The notes under the pieces are model-generated. The model had not been told where the DNA came from. It worked only from the letters and a program-made list of their open reading frames with translations, and did not search any database. The translations under genes and the position numbers were made by a program. Shown here piece by piece: positions 45,967 through 53,088 of a stretch of 64,000 bases of DNA; within the stretch, counting starts at the first letter, position 1, and each line of letters starts with the position of its first letter. Source of the stretch: a virus. The stretch lies in the IMG/VR virus record IMGVR_UViG_3300033153_008203, positions 81,070 through 145,069 of that record. One strand, given 5' to 3'.

Positions 45967-46202
45967 TGTTCCTTTATAGATGAGGTTGTTTCTGTTTTTA
46001 CAATATTAAACTTAACTGTGCCATTATTATCTACATAAAAAAACTCTTTTCTTAGGCAACCATAACAGAAATATTCATCTACAACCTTTAAGCCACCACA
46101 GAATGTACCAGTAACAAGTTTCACTGGTCTTAGTTTCGTTTCTAAGCTACCACATGCAGTACACTTGGCTACTGATTGTAGTATTGTTGATTGTTCTCCC
46201 AT
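45963..46202 (-). CDS. Small zinc-ribbon-like protein, 79 aa
   Basis: Two CxxC pairs are visible, CTACGS near residue 14 and YFCYGCLRKEF near residue 47, consistent with a single zinc site. The rest is short beta-prone segments. It ends with UGA overlapping the ThyX start. Function unknown; zinc-binding small proteins recur through this accessory region. Confidence 0.6.
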   Translation of the reverse strand: MGEQSTILQSVAKCTACGSLETKLRPVKLVTGTFCGGLKVVDEYFCYGCLRKEFFYVDNNGTVKFNIVKTETTSSIKEQ

Positions 46203-46651
46203 TATCTATCGTCTCCTGATCCTTGAAGTTTACCTCTTGCTTTACGTGACGCTAACTTTTCAAGGTTATATTTGGCTATATCGCTAAGCTTAACCTCGAA
46301 GACTCTTGCTGTTTCTGCCAAATACCACAAAACGTCAGAAAGCTCAGATTTTACTACATCTTTAGCCATCTCATATATCTCACCAGTTTCTTTGTCTCTA
46401 TATGTTCCCTGGTGATCTCTAACTATCTTTTTAAGTTTACCAAGAACTTCTCCTGCTTCATTAGCCAGACCCATTGCTGGGTAGATATAATCAGCATCAT
46501 TGTGTTTTCCGTCACTATCTACTACTATGATTTTAGGATAAATAGCTGTCTTTGCTGCTTCTTCCTGATATGTGTCAAAATTAATTTCGGCGCAAACTTC
46601 TTCCTCTGTAATGTCTCTTGTATTAGTCTTACCTTTCTTAATTATACTCAT
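46202..46651 (-). CDS. MazG-like nucleotide pyrophosphohydrolase, 149 aa
   Basis: The MazG core is clear: GLANEAGEVLGKLKK (E65-x2-E68), then SELSDVLWYLAE (E103-x2-D106), followed by YNLEKLASRKARGKLQGSGDDR. These four acidic residues bind Mg. The ~50-residue N-terminal extension is polar. MazG-type enzymes hydrolyse NTP or dNTP to the monophosphate (or ppGpp in some phages); the substrate cannot be read from sequence. Adjacent to thyX, fitting nucleotide-pool control. Confidence 0.88.
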   Translation of the reverse strand: MSIIKKGKTNTRDITEEEVCAEINFDTYQEEAAKTAIYPKIIVVDSDGKHNDADYIYPAMGLANEAGEVLGKLKKIVRDHQGTYRDKETGEIYEMAKDVVKSELSDVLWYLAETARVFEVKLSDIAKYNLEKLASRKARGKLQGSGDDR

Positions 46652-46935
46652 TATATCTTTTCCGCTTTTATTATGTATGTGGTTCCGTCTACTGTTACAA
46701 TGCCACCAAAATAATCTGACCTTACTGTTAACCCTGATCCAGAAGAATCAGTAATTATATCTCTTAGTCCCAGTTGTTTTATAACGCTTAAAATACAATT
46801 TTCCAATAGACTCATACTGGCAGGATTTTCGTGCTTATCATCGCCAACACTAAATGTTGCACCAGGATTCTGCAAAGCTTTTCCAAGAGCTTCAAGTGCC
46901 ATTCCTGTTGTCTTTCCGTATCTTCTTACTTCCAT
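46651..46935 (-). CDS. Small hypothetical protein, 94 aa
   Basis: Not recognised. N-terminal helix (TTGMALEALGKALQNPGATFSV) and a C-terminal beta part (SGLTVRSDYFGGIVTVDGTTYIIKAEKI). One-base overlaps with both neighbours in the MazG-thyX operon. No function proposed. Confidence 0.55.
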   Translation of the reverse strand: MEVRRYGKTTGMALEALGKALQNPGATFSVGDDKHENPASMSLLENCILSVIKQLGLRDIITDSSGSGLTVRSDYFGGIVTVDGTTYIIKAEKI

Positions 46936-47207
46936 TATTTTATACTCTCCTTTTTAATCCCTTCACACATAATAGTTATCTCTTTCTTGGCTTGTGCTAT
47001 CGTATCGAGCACATTGTCTATATCCTTAGCCTCCTTACAAGACTTATCAATAAACGCAACACATGTCTTCTCAAGAGTTGGGTAGTAAGTTGGATGCTCT
47101 TTTCTGTATTTTTCTCCAGTAACCTTATTAACAGCGTCTCTAAATTGAACTAAAGTCCAGTTATATGGATCATGTGATACACTGAAGTCCTTATTTATCT
47201 TTATCAT
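46935..47207 (-). CDS. Small hypothetical protein, 90 aa
   Basis: Not recognised. Charged, mixed helix/strand (WTLVQFRDAVNKVTGEKYRKEHP; KSCKEAKDIDNVLDTIAQAKKEI). Start codon overlaps the UGA of the upstream gene (ATGA). No motif supports a role. Confidence 0.55.
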   Translation of the reverse strand: MIKINKDFSVSHDPYNWTLVQFRDAVNKVTGEKYRKEHPTYYPTLEKTCVAFIDKSCKEAKDIDNVLDTIAQAKKEITIMCEGIKKESIK

Positions 47208-47410
47208 TTCTTCTCCTCTGCCTTATCGGCTACTTCAATAGGGATAGTGTACTCTACCATAAATACTCCATCACTTATGCTTGTACTTATGATTTGGGCG
47301 GCGGTATATTTTTGAATATCATAAAGAAACGTATTAATAGACCCTTCTTCTTGACTAGCAAGCTCAAACACTTCTATCTGGGTAACTCTCTGTTTAATAC
47401 TCTCGTTCAT
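47204..47410 (-). CDS. Small hypothetical protein, 68 aa
   Basis: Not recognised. I take the ATG at 47410 (AGGAGTGACT-ATG, giving MNESIKQRV) rather than the longer frame. The sequence is mainly helical then a short beta hairpin (DGVFMVEYTIPIEVADKAEE). Overlaps the upstream Cys-containing gene by 17 bp. Confidence 0.55.
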   Translation of the reverse strand: MNESIKQRVTQIEVFELASQEEGSINTFLYDIQKYTAAQIISTSISDGVFMVEYTIPIEVADKAEEKK

Positions 47411-47585
47411 AGTCACTCCTATTTCTTTTAGTTTCACTATATCTATCATTATGCATATTTGTCATGTGGTCTTCTAGGATTTTTTCTGCTCTAAGCAATG
47501 TCCTTATATAGTCTTCCTCTTTCTCATAAATCGATATTACAACTTTATGACAGTAGGGACATATATGATATATTGTATTCTTCAT
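47394..47585 (-). CDS. Small zinc-finger-like protein, 63 aa
   Basis: Start at 47585 (SD GAGGAAGATGC). The N-terminus has CPYCHK, and a His late in the chain (LEDHMTNMHND) gives a classical C2H2-like arrangement (CPYC ... H-x4-H), which may bind Zn. The C-terminus is basic. Possibly a small DNA-binding regulator; unproven. Confidence 0.55.
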   Translation of the reverse strand: MKNTIYHICPYCHKVVISIYEKEEDYIRTLLRAEKILEDHMTNMHNDRYSETKRNRSDYEREY

Positions 47586-47695
47586 GCATCTTCCTCGCGC
47601 AGCTATTGGCATAGCTTAGCATTGTAAGCAGCCCCTGTCGTAAAACATCGATTAAAAAAAACAACTCTGCCGTTAATCACAGGTTTTTAAAAAAA

Positions 47696-48421
47696 TTAGA
47701 CAACCCTCTTAAGTACGTGTTTTTTAATTATTCTCTTCTCGTTCTTCATCGCGTCAAGAATCTCTTGTCTTATCTTTTTTTCAATTCTCTTTGTTGCTTT
47801 TTCTTTCCATTCGTTATATAGTTGCTCATGGTTTTCAAAGGATATGTATCTATCTATTATTGGTGGGTCTTCTACAGCTACTGGAAAGTCACTTCTAGCA
47901 CAAGTCCTACATCCTATTTCTGCAGTAGGTATTTCTTCTATAGTTGAGTGCTTACATCCATTACATTGTGGTGTTAGTGCTTGTATTGCTGATGGATATG
48001 CTGGCATCATAGATTCTCCTGGTGCTCTTGTTGCTAATGGGTTATCGTATAAAGGAGGATACTCTCTTGTTACACTGTTGTTTGTGGTTACACTTGATAA
48101 GTTTGAGCCGCGTGAATGAATACCTGCTCGTTCATTTGCGATTAAAGAAGCTAACTGTACATGTGTTTCTCTTTGTCTTTGGTGTTCTGGAGATCCAGGG
48201 TAATAGATTCCTGGTGTTATTGTTGCTGTTCTTGATAGACTTGGGTCTTCGTATCCTGGTGGTACAGATGGTTGTATACTTGTTTGCTGTGGTTGTGCAC
48301 CTACAGACCATCTTCTTCTGGATTCTATGTTGTCTCTTAATGAAGTACTGTTCTTAGTAGGAAGTAATCCTGCTAGGCCTTGGTCTCTTAGTCTTATTAC
48401 TATTGCTTTGAATGGGTTCAT
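47696..48421 (-). CDS. Pro/Ser-rich protein with CxxC pairs, 241 aa
   Basis: Not recognised. The N-terminal ~150 residues are low-complexity, rich in Pro, Ser, Gln and Thr (SIQPSVPPGYEDPSLSRT), followed by CNGCKHS and CRTCARS (two CxxC pairs ~24 apart) and a basic helical C-terminus (KEKATKRIEKKIRQEI). The layout suggests a flexible tether with a zinc knuckle. Followed by a U-rich stretch at ~47645-47660 that may terminate. Confidence 0.55.
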   Translation of the reverse strand: MNPFKAIVIRLRDQGLAGLLPTKNSTSLRDNIESRRRWSVGAQPQQTSIQPSVPPGYEDPSLSRTATITPGIYYPGSPEHQRQRETHVQLASLIANERAGIHSRGSNLSSVTTNNSVTREYPPLYDNPLATRAPGESMMPAYPSAIQALTPQCNGCKHSTIEEIPTAEIGCRTCARSDFPVAVEDPPIIDRYISFENHEQLYNEWKEKATKRIEKKIRQEILDAMKNEKRIIKKHVLKRVV

Positions 48422-48430
48422 TGTTATTCT

Positions 48431-48994
48431 TTATATGGATATAGGGTATGTTCCTACTGGTACTGAGTAATGGACTGAGTACTTGCATTGGTCAGAAAGT
48501 GTCTGTATAGAAATAATATTCCCGCCAGACTCTCTTACTCTGTGTATGAACTCATTCATTTTAGCAGGATGACTTGCGTAAGAGTTTCCATTAGGATCAT
48601 AGTAGTACTCAGTATAAGAATACTCGATCATTGTAACAAGCTCTTTCATCTCTACTTTAGGTTCAGGAACCGGCTCAGGTGCTGATATATGAGTATCGTA
48701 CTCTTGTCTAAGAGAAGACCTCTCTTTAAGACCAAAAGCGCTATTCACAGCATGTCTATTAATGACAGGAACTGATGATTTAAAGTCATACTCTTCAGCA
48801 TGATAACCATCTAAAGGACATTCTTCCCATATGTATCCAGTTTTTAATATATCCTCAAAGACTCTTCCAACTATGTCACCATCTGCATATGCGCTACACT
48901 GAGCCATAGTCGTATCATATACCGTGCCATCATGGTCATATTGACTACAATTAGGACACATATAGCAACTTATTACCTCAAACTTCTTACTCAT
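48431..48994 (-). CDS. Cys-containing hypothetical protein, 187 aa
   Basis: I choose the ATG at 48994 (TAGGAGAGACG-ATG, MSKKFEVISCYMCPNC). It has CYMCPNC near the N-terminus and a later Cys (MAQCSAY), then polar and Tyr-rich sequence (EYSYTEYYYDPNGNSY). No family recognised. The start overlaps the stop of the next upstream gene. Confidence 0.55.
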   Translation of the reverse strand: MSKKFEVISCYMCPNCSQYDHDGTVYDTTMAQCSAYADGDIVGRVFEDILKTGYIWEECPLDGYHAEEYDFKSSVPVINRHAVNSAFGLKERSSLRQEYDTHISAPEPVPEPKVEMKELVTMIEYSYTEYYYDPNGNSYASHPAKMNEFIHRVRESGGNIISIQTLSDQCKYSVHYSVPVGTYPISI

Positions 48995-49310
48995 CGTCTC
49001 TCCTATCACTACAAAACTCACAATTTGGGTCACTACATTTAGGCTCTAACCAAGTGTTGCATTCAGAACAGAAGTAGGCATCATGTGTCTCGCAGTACTC
49101 ACCAAGAGAACTACACTTGTCACATCTGAGCACAGCAGTTGTATATAGCATTTCTGCATACTCTATCTCGTCTTCATGTGTGATTCTTGCTCTCTTTTCT
49201 TGCATAGTTTGTGCTTCATAGGTGTCTTTAAACTCGTTATCTTTCCATGGCTTACACATACTACAGCCGGCTCTGCTACTCTTTCTTTTTTCTCTCTTAT
49301 GGTTTGCCAT
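48987..49310 (-). CDS. Zinc-ribbon protein, 107 aa
   Basis: It contains several Cys pairs: CSMCKP near residue 17, CDKCSSLGEYCETH and FCSECNTWLEPKCSDPNCEFCS in the second half. This is enough for two to three zinc sites. The N-terminus is very basic (ANHKREKRKSSRAG). A nucleic-acid-binding role is plausible but not shown. Its start overlaps the end of the 55-aa gene upstream. Confidence 0.62.
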   Translation of the reverse strand: MANHKREKRKSSRAGCSMCKPWKDNEFKDTYEAQTMQEKRARITHEDEIEYAEMLYTTAVLRCDKCSSLGEYCETHDAYFCSECNTWLEPKCSDPNCEFCSDRRDDE

Positions 49311-49464
49311 ACCTTCCTAATTCCTTTTTAATTATCCTATTAATTTCGTCTTCTGTTAAACGAGATTTAACGGAGACGCCACAATCATCACACTTTAACG
49401 TGATTGACAACTCAAGACAATCAATGACTCCCCTAGTATTCTTATGTTCGCAATCGTCTATCAT
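49297..49464 (-). CDS. Small Cys-containing protein, 55 aa
   Basis: A short gene with ATG at 49464 overlapping the UAA of the upstream gene (TAATG), ending at TAA 49297-49299 just inside the next gene. The product MIDDCEHKNTRG... has CDDCG and an upstream C-x-H, so a single zinc site is possible. The overlap structure on both sides supports that it is real. Confidence 0.55.
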   Translation of the reverse strand: MIDDCEHKNTRGVIDCLELSITLKCDDCGVSVKSRLTEDEINRIIKKELGRYGKP

Positions 49465-49724
49465 TAGTGAGTAGTATAGTCGTCTTCGTCTTCTTCGTAG
49501 TTTACTGTAGCAACAATCTCGTTAGTATCTGCATCAATAAGCCTTACAAGCTGATATTCAAACAACAAATCAGGGTTAGACGCATCTTCAATAAGAACGG
49601 ATATCACAGGGTTAGTCATGGCTTCATCCACATCGTCCTGCACTACAGATGTTTCTACATAACCTTCTTGGTCACTAAGGTCACAATAATCTATTAGTTC
49701 TAGATCATCTAATCTATTCGGCAT
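49464..49724 (-). CDS. Small acidic hypothetical protein, 86 aa
   Basis: Not recognised. Strongly acidic (DDLELIDYCDLSDQEGYVE; NYEEDEDDYTTH), as seen in small phage proteins that mimic DNA or bind basic host proteins, though nothing here proves it. It overlaps the upstream gene by 11 bp. Confidence 0.55.
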   Translation of the reverse strand: MPNRLDDLELIDYCDLSDQEGYVETSVVQDDVDEAMTNPVISVLIEDASNPDLLFEYQLVRLIDADTNEIVATVNYEEDEDDYTTH

Positions 49725-49917
49725 CTTCCTTGTCTCCTTCTTTAAACTCTGCTTCTGGTAATGGACAATCTGATGATATTAAATCATTCATGACTGCAAA
49801 TGTTATATCTCTTAGATCTGTATCTTTAATCGACCTACACATATAGCTATTCTCGGTCAATTCATGTTGTCTTACATATGGACATACGGAACACTTAACT
49901 ATTGGTATATATCTCAT
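49714..49917 (-). CDS. Small Cys-containing protein, 67 aa
   Basis: Not recognised. It contains CSVCPY near residue 9 and two more Cys (YMCRSI, SSDCPLPE), then an acidic tail (EAEFKEGDKEDAE). Overlaps its upstream neighbour by one base. Part of a series of very small accessory genes. Confidence 0.55.
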   Translation of the reverse strand: MRYIPIVKCSVCPYVRQHELTENSYMCRSIKDTDLRDITFAVMNDLISSDCPLPEAEFKEGDKEDAE

Positions 49918-50369
49918 TAAACCTCTACTCCTATTGTATAAAATTCCATTTCTTTTTCAGTTAACGGTTCAGATTCAATCGCTCCAACAGGACCTTTTCC
50001 AAAATCTTTCATATATGGGCTTCCTGTTGCTCTGAACTTCCATATTCCATCTTTATTGGTTACAAAAGTATTTTGAACCTTAACTCCTTCTGGTTCCATC
50101 ATTAGAAAGACATCTCCTTTTTTCAAGTCCATGAAATCTACTTCTGTCATATATATTCTTGGAGGATTTGGTACGCCTTCCATTACGTACACAGGTGCTG
50201 GATTACGGTTTAATTTATATGTAGTTCTACGTTGCTGACTATCGTCTATTGTACTGTCTTTACAATCGCTACACAATTCGTATACTACTGTTTTATCTTT
50301 AGACATACATCTACACTGTGAGATTACAGTATTACAATTAGAACAACGAGTTATTTGATGGCTATGCAT
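49917..50369 (-). CDS. Cys-containing protein, 150 aa
   Basis: Not recognised. The N-terminus has CSNCNTVISQCRC and CSDCKDS, which could bind one or two Zn ions. The C-terminal ~90 residues read as a beta barrel-like domain (EVDFMDLKKGDVFLMMEPEG; KVQNTFVTNKDGIWKFRATG). Ends two bases before the next gene. Function open. Confidence 0.55.
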   Translation of the reverse strand: MHSHQITRCSNCNTVISQCRCMSKDKTVVYELCSDCKDSTIDDSQQRRTTYKLNRNPAPVYVMEGVPNPPRIYMTEVDFMDLKKGDVFLMMEPEGVKVQNTFVTNKDGIWKFRATGSPYMKDFGKGPVGAIESEPLTEKEMEFYTIGVEV

Positions 50370-50371
50370 AA

Positions 50372-50794
50372 TTAACCCCAGGTCTTGTGTACTTCTGATA
50401 TGCTTTCTATACCATCATAGTCACTTATCTCGTAATCTACATTATCAGGTATATCTACAACTTTTAGTTCTGCACAGTCTCCATTGGCTTCTTTGCCAAG
50501 TGCTTCTACTACTTCTATAAGGAGAGAGTCTGTTCTTTCTAAGCCTCCTGAGTACCAATATGTATCGTCACCTGGATATTCAGAAAAACTATCCCCGTGA
50601 TCCTTGGTGTACGTACTTGTAAACATACTCGTATCATCAGACCCTACTTTCTCGTACAGCGCCTCTCCATCACTGTGCTTGTACTTAGTCTGCTTATACC
50701 TATAAAGCTTCATCTGAGACTTCTCTGCATATAGGTCTTCTGCCTTAGCACTCAAACCGAAACCGCCATAACATTTGTTTATAATTATCTTCAT
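50372..50794 (-). CDS. Hypothetical protein, 140 aa
   Basis: Not recognised. The N-terminus IIINKCYGGFGLSAKAEDLYAE recalls small phage/bacterial proteins that start with this pattern, followed by KYKHSDGEALYEKVGSDDTS, then DDTYWYSGGLERTDSLLIEVVEALGKEANG, with the C-terminal pattern LKVVDIPDNVDYEISDYDGIE. This last feature (IPdgvdyei-dydG-E) is widespread in uncharacterised phage proteins. I cannot assign an activity. Confidence 0.6.
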   Translation of the reverse strand: MKIIINKCYGGFGLSAKAEDLYAEKSQMKLYRYKQTKYKHSDGEALYEKVGSDDTSMFTSTYTKDHGDSFSEYPGDDTYWYSGGLERTDSLLIEVVEALGKEANGDCAELKVVDIPDNVDYEISDYDGIESISEVHKTWG

Positions 50795-51123
50795 TACTTG
50801 CCTCCAATTTCCGCTGCTACTTTATATAGATCGTTAGATAAGTTACGTATACGACCACATTCATTGCCAAGATAACCACATGTACTTTGATCTATGTCAG
50901 ACCCAAACATTGTATCACTAATATTCTTAACTATATCAGAAGTCCTAATAGCCATACAACGCAACTTGTTGGCTACTTCCTTATCTCTGCTGCTTATCTC
51001 AGGACACTTATATCCTTCCCTAGGAACAACTATCATATGTACATGGGTGTAACCTGGCTCTATTTTAATGGGTAGACTATTTTTGTTTAAACGCTTTAGG
51101 TCGCGGCTATTGAATATCGTCAT
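50794..51123 (-). CDS. Hypothetical protein, 109 aa
   Basis: Not recognised. Begins MTIFNSRDLKRLNKNSLP, then a beta stretch with Pro and His (YTHVHMIVVPREGYKCP) and a helical C-terminus (NLSNDLYKVAAEIGGK). Overlaps the downstream gene by one base. No motif supports a role. Confidence 0.5.
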   Translation of the reverse strand: MTIFNSRDLKRLNKNSLPIKIEPGYTHVHMIVVPREGYKCPEISSRDKEVANKLRCMAIRTSDIVKNISDTMFGSDIDQSTCGYLGNECGRIRNLSNDLYKVAAEIGGK

Positions 51124-51149
51124 ATTATTGTCCTATATCCAATGGAACC

Positions 51150-51329
51150 TCATAAAAAAATAAATCCACAATTACTACACATACGCTCTATCATCTCTTC
51201 TGGTGCCGACATCCAACGCTGAGAGTTACCATCAGGCATATGAAAAAACTTTCCCTTTGGAAGAAACTTATCAGATATCTCCTCACATCTACACTTAATG
51301 CACTTCATATCTTTGCTGTACTTGTTCAT
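51150..51329 (-). CDS. Small zinc-ribbon protein, 59 aa
   Basis: ATG at 51329 with SD GAGGAATTAG and stop UGA at 51150-51152. The product has CIKCRC near the N-terminus and CSNCG near the C-terminus, i.e. a two-knuckle zinc ribbon. It is the first gene after a consensus promoter (51357-51385), so it is well expressed. UGA is plainly used as a stop here. Confidence 0.68.
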   Translation of the reverse strand: MNKYSKDMKCIKCRCEEISDKFLPKGKFFHMPDGNSQRWMSAPEEMIERMCSNCGFIFL

Positions 51330-51356
51330 CTAATTCCTCTCTAATTGTATTACTCT

Positions 51357-51385
51357 ATTATAGCGGGGAAATTCGATTTTGTCAA
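51357..51385 (-). promoter_or_regulatory. Sigma70-type promoter
   Basis: On the minus strand TTGACA (51380-51385) and TATAAT (51357-51362) are separated by exactly 17 bp, a perfect consensus. It drives the small zinc-ribbon gene at 51329 and the genes after it. Confidence 0.93.
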
Positions 51386-51398
51386 GTGTTTTCTTATT

Positions 51399-51818
51399 CT
51401 ATTTCCAATTATAAGTTTCTGAATTACCAAGGTGAACATTTACCCTAGCAGAAAGTACAGCAGAGCCCAAACAGCGTCTTACAGGCTCTTTCATCTCATG
51501 AACGTTACATACTATACATATACTCTCAAACGTCCTCATATGGAAGTCCTCGGGCTCTGAGAGCAGACTTATGGAGGAGTTTGTATTTCTATATATTAAG
51601 AATGTCCCATTCTGAGTTCCAATATAATCTGGAGCACTAAGACTCATAGGACGTGGCTCTGTTTCTAAGTAATGTATGACTTTATCGTATACAGTTCTTT
51701 TCTCACTAGGTAGACAAACAATTCCCACATTTTGATACTCATTAGGTGGAGCACATGATATAACCGCCTTATTCATCATTCTCGTAAATCTGTAATCTCT
51801 ATTCGGTATCTTAACCAC
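51399..51818 (-). CDS. Paralog B of a small accessory family, 139 aa
   Basis: Its first half resembles the product at 51997-52191: IPNRDYRFTRMMNK and EKRTVYDKVIHYLE here, IPNQKYRAKRMLRK and DRTTTYDHIIEALR there. The rest contains DYIGTQNGTFLIYRN and two Cys (ICIVCNVHE; VRRCLGS). No known family is recognised. The duplication within 600 bp suggests a locally expanding accessory family, perhaps interacting with a host target. Confidence 0.6.
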   Translation of the reverse strand: MVKIPNRDYRFTRMMNKAVISCAPPNEYQNVGIVCLPSEKRTVYDKVIHYLETEPRPMSLSAPDYIGTQNGTFLIYRNTNSSISLLSEPEDFHMRTFESICIVCNVHEMKEPVRRCLGSAVLSARVNVHLGNSETYNWK

Positions 51819-52015
51819 TATTTGACCTCATTATCAAAGATACTACACTTATAAGCACATGTATTTACTGCTGATATTATGCCGGAGCAAATATGCTCTT
51901 CCTCACAAAAAAGATAAGCATCTGAAAACACTTTCCCACTTATATCAGCATCAACACCAACGACTGATATCGAACTACCATTCTTATTCTCTACGCTTAA
52001 CCATAACCAGTACAC
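51818..52015 (-). CDS. Small hypothetical protein, 65 aa
   Basis: Not recognised. Starts with GTG inside the 3' end of the upstream gene (19-bp overlap) and has no strong Shine-Dalgarno, so the start is uncertain. The C-terminal part has Cys residues (FCEEEHICSG, NTCAYKCS). It ends one base into the next gene. Confidence 0.45.
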   Translation of the reverse strand: MYWLWLSVENKNGSSISVVGVDADISGKVFSDAYLFCEEEHICSGIISAVNTCAYKCSIFDNEVK

Positions 52016-52191
52016 TCGTGCTGAACATCTGCATCTCTTAAAGCTTCTATAATATGGTCATATGTTGTAGTCCTATCAAGAAAATAAGTAACAACCACAA
52101 TCTTTCTAACACAAGGCCAAGTGAAGTCATGTAGTATCTTCCTTAGCATTCTCTTTGCTCTATACTTTTGATTTGGTATACCGTTCTTCAT
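51997..52191 (-). CDS. Paralog A of a small accessory family, 64 aa
   Basis: It aligns to the first half of the 139-aa product at 51399-51818 (IPNxxYRxxRMxxK ... RTxYDxxIxxL). Start overlaps the UAA of the upstream tube-like gene (TAATG). A shorter, possibly truncated or single-domain version of paralog B. Function unknown. Confidence 0.58.
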   Translation of the reverse strand: MKNGIPNQKYRAKRMLRKILHDFTWPCVRKIVVVTYFLDRTTTYDHIIEALRDADVQHECTGYG

Positions 52192-52550
52192 TATATAACC
52201 TTACAAGCAATACACTCGCATTCCTTAGAAGGATTGTGCCACCACGTAACACATTGTAGGTCAAACGCGTTTACTTCGCCGGGGATTATTTCTTCTCTCG
52301 CTGTAATACCATGAATAGACATTATCTTCTCATTACCATATTCATCAGAACAAGATAATATAAGATCGGATTTAAAATTAAGATCCATAGCACTAATATA
52401 TTCCTCTTCGTCTAACACAGCTATACTAGCTGTTTGACCTTCAACAGATATCGCCCTGATCTTGCCTATCTTAACGTCGCTCTGGTAAACATCCATATTT
52501 ACCCCACTGAAACCATTGAAACTAAATTCATCTGCTGTATTACTCTTCAT
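52191..52550 (-). CDS. Tail-tube-like single-domain protein outside the tail module, 119 aa
   Basis: The N-terminus FNGFSGVNMDVYQSDVKIG and the C-terminal half LILSCSDEYGNEKIMSIHGI match the tail-tube proteins at 22625-23263 (YNSFSGVDITAVFGSQVIG; VTLSAANEYGAVSVMRIYGV) and 21079-21828. It lacks their middle insertion and is about half their length. It follows a consensus promoter (52578-52606) and lies 30 kb from the tail genes among accessory genes. It could be a reused tube fold, a virion-surface ring, or a decoy; there is a Cys pair near the C-terminus (CECIAC). Confidence 0.62.
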   Translation of the reverse strand: MKSNTADEFSFNGFSGVNMDVYQSDVKIGKIRAISVEGQTASIAVLDEEEYISAMDLNFKSDLILSCSDEYGNEKIMSIHGITAREEIIPGEVNAFDLQCVTWWHNPSKECECIACKVI

Positions 52551-52577
52551 TTCTTTCTCCTTTAGTTTGATTATCTT

Positions 52578-52606
52578 AGTATAGCGACTTTATCTAGTTT
52601 TGTCAA
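52578..52606 (-). promoter_or_regulatory. Sigma70-type promoter
   Basis: Minus strand: TTGACA (52601-52606), 17 bp, TATACT (52578-52583). It stands directly upstream of the tube-like gene starting at 52550. Confidence 0.9.
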
Positions 52607-52611
52607 GTTGT

Positions 52612-53050
52612 TTCTATTAGTTGTTAATTTTAGGCAATACTACGCCAAGAGGCTATCGTGATAAACTAGGAAGCGAGTGATTAAACCCAATTCCATTTAC
52701 TTAGCCTCTAATAGATAAAATATATACTAACAGTTGTAAGAAAGAAAATATTTACTCGGATGTAGATTTTTTTTGCAAGTGTCCCACCACTTTCTAGTAT
52801 CACGATGAAGCATCCTCATATCTATCTTGACTACTGCTCTAGTCTAACAGGGGTCGCTCTTCCACGGCATGGCTAGTGTTGTTCCGTTTCGAGGAGATGT
52901 TAATTCAACTCCTAAACCCTATTCTCCTTCTCTTGTAACAAGTTATCACTTCTTTCATATAGCTATAATCAATAACTTAAGTAAGTCATCGATCTGTATT
53001 ACTGATAAGCCCAATGTAGGAGAAACTGTTTAAAACTACATTACTTTAAT
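52612..53050 (-). ncRNA. Candidate structured non-coding RNA, ~440 nt
   Basis: No credible reading frame of useful length occupies this interval. It begins just downstream of a perfect promoter (53060-53088) and ends before the next promoter. On the minus strand several hairpins are visible: GACTA/TAGTC (52829-52844), ATGA/TCAT (52805-52819), AAGTG/CACTT (52777-52792) and a long-range AGAGGCTA/TAGCCTCT pair (52648-52655 with 52702-52709). I do not recognise a known family; group I intron cores were considered and not found. It could also be a long leader for the downstream operon. Confidence 0.5.
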
Positions 53051-53059
53051 CATTACTCT

Positions 53060-53088
53060 ATTATAGCGGGGGATTTTGTTTTTGTCAA
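53060..53088 (-). promoter_or_regulatory. Sigma70-type promoter
   Basis: Minus strand: TTGACA (53083-53088), 17 bp, TATAAT (53060-53065). The -35 overlaps the stop codon of the broken HNH gene (GCT TGA CAA). No gene follows for ~500 bp, only the structured interval. Confidence 0.92.

Noticed and set aside
47630-47695. Strong terminator after the Pro-rich gene
   Set aside because: There is a U8 stretch but the preceding hairpin has mismatches; I mention it only as possible in the gene entry.
52612-53050. Group I intron in the structured interval
   Set aside because: No P/Q/R/S-type core or flanking exon halves could be recognised and the region lies between genes, not inside one; it is listed only as a candidate RNA.
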